From: Lachnospiraceae bacterium
Lineage (GTDB): Bacteria > Bacillota > Clostridia > Lachnospirales > Lachnospiraceae
Direction: 5' to 3'
NCBI GenBank assembly: GCA_015056865.1
Contig: SVFM01000007.1
Coordinates: 1 to 64,000, forward strand
DNA: 64,000 nt
The position numbers were made by a program, and so were the translations under genes. Below, in pieces: positions 59,298-64,000 of the stretch. Below the pieces are notes generated by a model. It was not told the DNA's origin and searched no databases. It saw only the letters and a program-made list of their open reading frames with translations. The first letter of the stretch is position 1, and each line of letters opens with the position of its first letter.

Positions 59298-60170
59298 ATG
59301 GCTGTGCAATTTATTATTGATTCTGGTTCAGATATTCTTCCTCATGAGGCTGAAGAATTGGGAGCAATTCATCTGCCTTTAAAAGTTTTATTTGGGGAAA
59401 AGGAGTATGCAGATGGGGTAGATCTGACCCATCGGGAGTTTTATGAAAAGCTGGTGGAAAGTGATGTGCTTCCTACTACCAGCCAGATTACTCCCGCGGA
59501 TTATATGGATGCTTATGAAAGGGTGGTGTCTGCAGGGGATGAGGCTGTGGTAATCACTTTGTCCGGCAAGCTGTCAGGCACCTATCAGAGCGCTATGCTG
59601 GCAGCCCAAGAATACGAAGGAAAGGTGTTTGTGGTAGATAGTGAAAATGTTTGTATAGGAGAACGGATTTTGATCCTGCGGGGTGTAAAACTGCGGGAAC
59701 AAGGGCTGACAGCTCAGGAAATTGCAAAACAGTTAGATAAAGAGAAAAAGCAGATCAGAGTATTGGCGCTTTTGGACACGTTGGAGTATTTAAAGAAAGG
59801 CGGCCGTATCTCTGCAGCAACCGCTCTTGCGGGAGGACTGCTTTCCATTAAACCTGTACTTGCGGTAGAAAAGGGGGGATTGGTCCAGATGGGAAAAGCA
59901 AGAGGTTCCAGGATGGGAAACAATCTGCTGCGAGAGTTGACGGTAAAATGCGGAGGCATTGATTTTGAAAAACCTCTCTGCCTTGCCTATAGTGGCCTTT
60001 CTGATACCTTGTTGCAAAAATATATAGAGGACAGCGCGGAACTTTGGAAGGATCATATGGGTAAGCTGCCGGTAGCAACTGTGGGCTGTGCCATTGGTAC
60101 TCACGCGGGACCCGGGGCAATTGCAGTGGCATTTTTTGCTAATTCTGATGGTGATCCGACAAACCCTTGA
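59298..60170 (+). CDS. Second DegV family protein (FakB-like)
   Basis: 290 residues with the same family motifs as the copy at 48532 but clearly different in sequence: QFIIDSGSDILPHEAEELG, LPLKVLFGEKEYADGVDL, PTTSQITPADY, LDTLEYLKKGGRIS and IGTHAGPGAIAVAFF. It should bind a fatty acid. The pairing with a MarR regulator recalls fatty-acid responsive MarR proteins (FabT) of streptococci, which is inference. AAAGGGG precedes the ATG. The last 32 bases overlap the reverse-strand araC gene. Confidence 0.9.
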   Translation: MAVQFIIDSGSDILPHEAEELGAIHLPLKVLFGEKEYADGVDLTHREFYEKLVESDVLPTTSQITPADYMDAYERVVSAGDEAVVITLSGKLSGTYQSAMLAAQEYEGKVFVVDSENVCIGERILILRGVKLREQGLTAQEIAKQLDKEKKQIRVLALLDTLEYLKKGGRISAATALAGGLLSIKPVLAVEKGGLVQMGKARGSRMGNNLLRELTVKCGGIDFEKPLCLAYSGLSDTLLQKYIEDSAELWKDHMGKLPVATVGCAIGTHAGPGAIAVAFFANSDGDPTNP

Positions 60171-61038
60171 TGGAAGAGGAATATTCGGAGGGGCTCATGC
60201 GGCTGAGTTTTTTAAATTGTCTGGAAAAATAATGCACGGAACTATAGCCCAAGTACTCGGCAATTTCCGTAAAATTCATATGGTTTTCCCGGATCAGGCG
60301 ACGGGCTGTATTGATCTTGAGTTGGGAAAACAGATCGATGACGCCGCAGCCATGGCGCTTGTGGATCAGCTGCTGCAGTCTGGATTTTCCGATGTGCGTA
60401 TCCCTGGCAATCTTGTCCAGGGTAAGATGCTCTGACAGATGCGCCTCCAGGTAGGCCATGATGTGGTGGTATGCCGCATCGTCCATTTTGCGGCGTACAG
60501 TTTCTTCGGGGCAGGTAACGGCCTCTGTATTGCTGTAGCGGCGTAACAAAGAGAGCAGTAAAAGTTCCAGGTGTAATTGAATACATTGTTCAGCGCCAAT
60601 TGGCTGGGTGGAGCGTTTTTTCATGTGAGTCTGATAGGGATTGTTCAGAGGCTCTGAAAAAACAGCTTCTGCTTCAGAAATGATCCGGGCGATCAGCTGC
60701 CTTTCGTAATCATTGATGACTAAACGGCGTTCTCGGAAGAAGTCCATTGCCTTGGAATCGCAATAAAAAGAAACCACCACCAGATTGGGAGCTACCCAAT
60801 GGTTGGCAGCTACTTGATGAAATTCCCCGGGTTTATGAAATAAAATATCGCCCCGGGTCAGTGTGTAAGGGTGCCCGTCGGCGGTCACGTCGACTTCGCC
60901 CTGATCCACACAGATAAATTCCCAGAAATCGTGAGCTTCCCCTGCAAAGTAAAAGTCGCTTGCATATTCAAAATAATGGATCGTAACAATCTCTGAAATT
61001 TCTATTAAAGAATCTAAATGCACACTGGTATAATTCAT
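60139..61038 (-). CDS. AraC family regulator with cupin sensor, beside the NahK-like gene
   Basis: 299 residues. An N-terminal cupin-like sensor (HDFWEFICVDQGEVDVTADG, RGDILFHKPGEFHQVAAN) and C-terminal AraC helices (LTLDKIARDTHIGKSRLQQLIHKRHGCGVIDLF, NFTEIAEYLGYSSVHYFSRQFKKLSRMSPSEY). AAAGGAGA lies before the ATG. It is divergent from the NahK-like gene with direct repeats between, so it probably regulates that gene and perhaps the creatininase-like gene. It is a paralogue of the regulator at 53950, with different N-terminal sequence. The 3' end overlaps degV. Confidence 0.9.
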   Translation of the reverse strand: MNYTSVHLDSLIEISEIVTIHYFEYASDFYFAGEAHDFWEFICVDQGEVDVTADGHPYTLTRGDILFHKPGEFHQVAANHWVAPNLVVVSFYCDSKAMDFFRERRLVINDYERQLIARIISEAEAVFSEPLNNPYQTHMKKRSTQPIGAEQCIQLHLELLLLSLLRRYSNTEAVTCPEETVRRKMDDAAYHHIMAYLEAHLSEHLTLDKIARDTHIGKSRLQQLIHKRHGCGVIDLFSQLKINTARRLIRENHMNFTEIAEYLGYSSVHYFSRQFKKLSRMSPSEYSSSIKGLSDHHQN

Positions 61039-61093
61039 GGTTTAGTCTCCTTTTAGCAATATAGTAAATGATAGCAATTCCTCGGTCAAGAAA

Positions 61094-61122
61094 ATTGTGC
61101 AAATAATGCACGATTGTGCAAA
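61094..61122 (+). promoter_or_regulatory. Direct repeat, candidate AraC site of the NahK-like gene
   Basis: ATTGTGCAAA occurs at 61094-61103 and 61113-61122 (19 bp apart), with an inverted TGCAC between. A -10 TATAAT follows at 61165-61170 without a good -35, which suits an activator-dependent promoter. Confidence 0.45.
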
Positions 61123-61196
61123 AACTGTGGGGGATTGTATAAAGATGTTTGCGAGGATGTGATTTATAATCAAAGAAAAAGTTTGGGAGGTAAGTC

Positions 61197-62282
61197 ATGG
61201 ATTTACAGGATAGGATCAGTAGATTTTGCATAGAAGGGAGCCTGGTGAAGGCGCAGGAGTACGGCAACGGTCATATTAATAGAACTTATTTGGTTGAAAC
61301 CGACCGAAAGAAGTACATATTTCAGAAAATCAATACGGCCATTTTTCAGGATGTGGAAAGTTTGATGGAAAATATAGCGGGGGTCACATCTTATTTGACA
61401 GAGACCATTCGTCAGAGGGGGGGAGATGTGGACCGGGAAACCTTGCAATTGATCCCTACTGTGGAAGGAAAACGGTTTTACAGGGATGAGGATGGGGCGT
61501 GCTGGCGCATGTACCTGTTTATCACAGAGGCTACCAGCTTTGATGCGGTGGAAAAGCCGGAAGATTTTTATGCCAGCGCAGTGGCTTTTGGTAATTTTCA
61601 GTCTTTGCTTGCAGAGTATCCGGCCCAGACGCTGCATGAGACCATACCGGATTTTCACAATACGCCCAAGAGATATGCGGCTTTTTGCCGTGCAGTGGAA
61701 GCGGATCGCTGTGGACGTGCGGGCAGTGTCCGGGCGGAGATAGAGTTTGTGAAGGCCCGTCAGCAGGAACTGTCTGTGCTGATGGATATGCTGGAAAAAG
61801 GGCAGCTACCCTTGCGGGTAACCCACAATGATACCAAGCTGAATAATGTGATGATCGACGATGCAACGGGCAAGGGGATCTGCGTGATCGATCTGGATAC
61901 AGTGATGCCGGGGCTCTCTGTCAATGATTTCGGAGATTCCATCCGTTTTGGTGCCAATACTGCGGCAGAGGATGAGACGGATCTGACCAAAGTATCCCTG
62001 GATTTGAATTTGTACGAGTGCTACATTAAGGGTTTTTTGGAGGGCTGCAACGGAAGTCTTACAGAGAATGAACTACGAATGCTTCCTGTGGGCGCAAAGA
62101 TGATGACCATGGAATGTGGCATGCGCTTCTTGACAGATTACCTGTCGGGGGATACCTACTTTAGGATCCATAGGGAGCATCACAATCTGGATCGTTGTCG
62201 TACCCAGTTTGCACTGGTGGCGGATATGGAGAAAAAGTGGAGCCGCATGGAGGAGATCGGCAGGCGGTATTGGGGAAAATAG
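61197..62282 (+). CDS. NahK-like N-acetylhexosamine 1-kinase (APH-fold phosphotransferase)
   Basis: 361 residues, the length of Bifidobacterium NahK. The aminoglycoside-phosphotransferase fold is shown by YGNGHINRTYLVE (nucleotide loop), the Brenner motif LRVTHNDTKLNNVMIDD with catalytic Asp, and ICVIDLDTVMPGLSVNDFGD with the metal-binding Asp, then SIRFGANTAAEDE, a NahK hallmark. NahK phosphorylates the C1 of GlcNAc or GalNAc from host glycans. GGGAGG precedes ATG 61197. It is divergent from an AraC gene and followed by hairpin element B, then the creatininase gene. Confidence 0.8.
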   Translation: MDLQDRISRFCIEGSLVKAQEYGNGHINRTYLVETDRKKYIFQKINTAIFQDVESLMENIAGVTSYLTETIRQRGGDVDRETLQLIPTVEGKRFYRDEDGACWRMYLFITEATSFDAVEKPEDFYASAVAFGNFQSLLAEYPAQTLHETIPDFHNTPKRYAAFCRAVEADRCGRAGSVRAEIEFVKARQQELSVLMDMLEKGQLPLRVTHNDTKLNNVMIDDATGKGICVIDLDTVMPGLSVNDFGDSIRFGANTAAEDETDLTKVSLDLNLYECYIKGFLEGCNGSLTENELRMLPVGAKMMTMECGMRFLTDYLSGDTYFRIHREHHNLDRCRTQFALVADMEKKWSRMEEIGRRYWGK

Positions 62283-62299
62283 AAAAAATATTACACATA

Positions 62300-62491
62300 G
62301 AGGATTAAGTGTCTCTGTAGTCGGGCTGTGGGACACTGGGGCTATGAAAGACATGCTTTCGCTCCGTAAAAAACGCAACGGTGCTAAGATTTTTCTGCGC
62401 AAAACGCTTGAAAAATCAAGTGCCGGCGTTTTTTTAGGGTCTTTCATAGCCCCAGTGCCCCGCAGCCCGACTACAGAGACACTTAATCCTC
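62300..62491. repeat. Long hairpin element B (conserved core, element-specific arms)
   Basis: Two 53-base arms (62300-62352 and 62439-62491) are complementary at 51 of 53 positions; one of the two exceptions is a possible G-U pair. The 86-base loop has the same core as element A: GAC-AT-GCTTTCGCTCCGT, an A-run with CGC that can pair to GCGTTTTTT, then TTA-GGGTC. An inner CTTGA/TCAAG hairpin caps it. The arms show no similarity to those of element A. It fills most of the gap between the NahK-like and creatininase genes; a T-rich tract follows. The open frame across it is read as chance. Confidence 0.88.
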
Positions 62492-62569
62492 ATTTTATTA
62501 TAGTTTTTTTTCTTTTTTTGTAGTATGATACTGGTGATTGGATCCGGCGGCGAAAAGGAGGAAAAAGCT

Positions 62570-63415
62570 ATGATATGGGAACATTTGCGACAGGAAGAAT
62601 TTCAGGATGCGGTGAAGGAGGCTAAGGGGCTTTGCGTGGTGCCTATCGGGTGTGTGGAAAAGCATGGACAACATTTGCCGCTTGGCACAGATGTGCTGCA
62701 TATCACCGAGATTGCACGCAGGGCAGCAAAAGAGGAGCCGGCTGTGGTGTTTCCTACCCTCTTTTTTGGGGAGAAAACAGGTGCGGGAGAGTTTGACGGC
62801 ACCATTATTTTCAGCGCCGAGCTGAGGCTGAAAATCTTGCAGGAGTGCTGCAGGGAGATCGCACGCAACGGATTTCGCAAGATTCTGCTCTATAATGGGC
62901 ATGGAGGCAACAGTGCCATGCTGTCTTATTTTGAAAGAAGCGTTCTTTATGAGAAACAGGATTATATGGTGTATACTTATGCTCTGGGCAATGATTTTGC
63001 TACGCCCAACAAAATATTGGGCAGGGGGTATTCTTACCTTACAAGCGAAGACCGAAAAGTGTTGCAGGCTTACGCCGCAGAGAAGAAAAAGTACGGACAT
63101 GCCTGTTTTATTGAGACCGGTTGGATGTATGGGACACATCCAGACCTTGTAAGGCTGGACAAGATGGACCAGGAGAGCGGAGTGTCGACTCATCTGTTTG
63201 ATGAATTTAAAAAACGGGGCATATCTACCCCTTTTGCCTGGATGGGCAATTTTCCCAATTCCTACGAGGGGGATATGCATGAGGGGATGAATGAGCGGAT
63301 TGCCAGGGCAATGGTGGATTATGCTGTGGAGAAGGCAGCGGAGGTATTCCGGTTTTTGAAGGAAGAGACTATATCCGACGAATATCATGCAAAATGGCTG
63401 GCTAAGCAAAAATAA
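62570..63415 (+). CDS. Creatininase family amidohydrolase
   Basis: 281 residues from ATG 62570, behind AAGGAGG; an ATG at 62525 lacks a site. The metal-binding residues are visible: VPIGCVEKHGQHLPLGTDVLH (Glu, His, Asp) and LLYNGHGGNSAML (His), with GAGEFDGTI between. Members open cyclic amides (creatinine) or hydrolyse formamides such as those in riboflavin-type and mycofactocin pathways; the substrate is unknown here. It is separated from the NahK-like gene by hairpin element B, so its expression depends on read-through or a promoter near 62505-62530. Confidence 0.85.
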   Translation: MIWEHLRQEEFQDAVKEAKGLCVVPIGCVEKHGQHLPLGTDVLHITEIARRAAKEEPAVVFPTLFFGEKTGAGEFDGTIIFSAELRLKILQECCREIARNGFRKILLYNGHGGNSAMLSYFERSVLYEKQDYMVYTYALGNDFATPNKILGRGYSYLTSEDRKVLQAYAAEKKKYGHACFIETGWMYGTHPDLVRLDKMDQESGVSTHLFDEFKKRGISTPFAWMGNFPNSYEGDMHEGMNERIARAMVDYAVEKAAEVFRFLKEETISDEYHAKWLAKQK

Positions 63416-63448
63416 AAGTTAAATTTTTATGAATAAGCTTTTCCTGTC

Positions 63449-63477
63449 TTGCAATGTATGACGGGATATCGTATATT
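63449..63477 (+). promoter_or_regulatory. Promoter of the HTH gene
   Basis: TTGCAA (63449-63454), 17 bp, TATATT (63472-63477). Confidence 0.5.
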
Positions 63478-63519
63478 ATTGGAGAAGGGCTTTAGTGCCT
63501 TGTAAAGGAGGAAGAAAAC

Positions 63520-63873
63520 ATGACAAAGGCAGAAATTTTAAAAAAAGAAATTTTGAGACAGTATAGAAGTGTGCGTCAGTTTGCGTTGGAAATGGGCATT
63601 CCTTATAGTACATTGGTAACCGCTCTGGAGCGCGGTATTGAGGGAATGGCTTATGGGACAGTGATTCGCATGTGCGACAAACTGAGCCTGAATCCCGTGG
63701 ATTTCAGTTCTTTGGAGAGAGACACTACTCTTGGTGCACAGTTGTTGGAGAACAGGGTTATGCAGTACTATGTAAAGTTGAATCAGACCGGCAGAGATAA
63801 AGTGTTGGAACTGATGGATGACTTTGTACAGATTGAAAAATATAAGGCAAAGGGTAAGAAGGCTGTAAAATAA
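63520..63873 (+). CDS. Helix-turn-helix (XRE-like) regulator
   Basis: 117 residues. The N-terminal 65 residues carry a Cro/cI-type motif (SVRQFALEMGIPYSTLVTALERGIEGMAYGTVIRMCDKLSLNP); the rest is a helix-rich tail ending in a basic patch (KYKAKGKKAVK). No membrane helix. AAAGGAGG precedes the ATG. The next gene, glf, starts two bases after its stop, so the two may be co-transcribed. Confidence 0.8.
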   Translation: MTKAEILKKEILRQYRSVRQFALEMGIPYSTLVTALERGIEGMAYGTVIRMCDKLSLNPVDFSSLERDTTLGAQLLENRVMQYYVKLNQTGRDKVLELMDDFVQIEKYKAKGKKAVK

Positions 63874-63874
63874 T

Positions 63875-64000
63875 ATGAGATATGATTATTTGATCGTTGG
63901 AAGCGGTCTGTTCGGTGCGGTGTTTGCCCATGAGATGAAAGCTGCCGGCAAGTCCTGTCTGGTGATCGACAAAAGAGAGCACTTAGGCGGAAATATATAT
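63875..64000 (+). CDS. glf: UDP-galactopyranose mutase, 5' part
   Basis: 42 codons, cut by the window end. The FAD-binding start YDYLIVGSGLFGAVFAHEMK, then a C-L-V-I-D-K-R-x-H-L-G-G-N run, is the distinctive N-terminus of Glf, which converts UDP-galactopyranose to UDP-galactofuranose for surface polysaccharide. ATG 63875 lies two bases after the HTH gene stop; no strong ribosome site is seen, so coupling is likely. The usual length is near 370 residues. Confidence 0.88.
   Translation, partial: MRYDYLIVGSGLFGAVFAHEMKAAGKSCLVIDKREHLGGNIY

Noticed and set aside
62209-62523. A 104-codon open frame through hairpin element B
   Set aside because: It begins inside the NahK-like gene in another frame and reads through palindromic DNA; the similar peptide from repeat copies is a by-product of the repeat.

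Overview
The window looks like a chromosomal segment of a low-to-mid GC Firmicute, most likely a Lachnospiraceae (Clostridia). Reasons: strong AGGAGG-type ribosome sites and TTGACA/TATAAT promoters, an S-box (SAM-I) riboswitch in front of metK, a type III pantothenate kinase, a stand-alone biotin ligase, a Tad pilus locus of the Gram-positive type, and small conserved proteins typical of this family. No rRNA, tRNA, CRISPR array or complete transposon was seen.

Layout. 1-8.5 kb is core: a small conserved protein, a small alarmone synthetase, a coiled-coil membrane-tail protein, a flavoredoxin-like protein, DNA polymerase IV (reverse strand), a LysM/G5/M23 wall hydrolase, MurA and riboswitch-controlled MetK. 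8.6-14.2 kb is an AT-rich accessory stretch: an AraC-type domain joined to a degenerate GyrB-like ATPase domain, two acetyltransferases, one broken and one possibly 5'-damaged Nudix gene, a gene scrap, and a compact three-gene operon (GHKL ATPase, STAS-like protein, membrane-anchored protein) that is the best candidate for an uncharacterised signalling or conflict system. 14.2-33.2 kb is core again: DnaE, PfkA, an RNA methyltransferase, ProC, a SleB-type hydrolase, NfeD/SPFH membrane proteins, a zinc-ribbon/leucine-rich-repeat protein, a lone EutH, ArgF-BirA-CoaX-Dus, GreA and LysS.

33.5-48.4 kb is a surface region: an XRE regulator with a small membrane protein and a phosphoesterase; a Tad/Flp pilus operon (ATPase, two platform proteins, pilin, two minor pilin-like proteins, CpaB-like protein, a 1069-residue secreted glycine-rich protein, prepilin peptidase); an MBOAT/SGNH acyl-transfer pair; an ECF S component; and an unknown protein carrying a sodium-pump decarboxylase signature. 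48.5-54 kb has a DegV protein, a YxjI-like protein and half of a pseudaminic acid pathway (PseF, PseI, PseG) with an aldo/keto reductase. 54-63.4 kb is a sugar-handling region: two AraC regulators, a ribose-type ABC transporter, a MarR-DegV pair, a NahK-like sugar kinase and a creatininase-family amidohydrolase. The window ends inside a UDP-galactopyranose mutase gene.

Two long hairpin elements (2315-2580 and 62300-62491) fill the gaps behind two transcription units. They share a conserved asymmetric core, but their inverted-repeat arms are unrelated between the copies; they form one of the most unusual signals here. Other regulatory signals read directly include WalR-like boxes before both wall hydrolases, direct repeats next to AraC-regulated promoters, a palindrome over the marR promoter, and many hairpin terminators. 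Nothing could be searched against databases; names rest on recognised motifs and memory of families.
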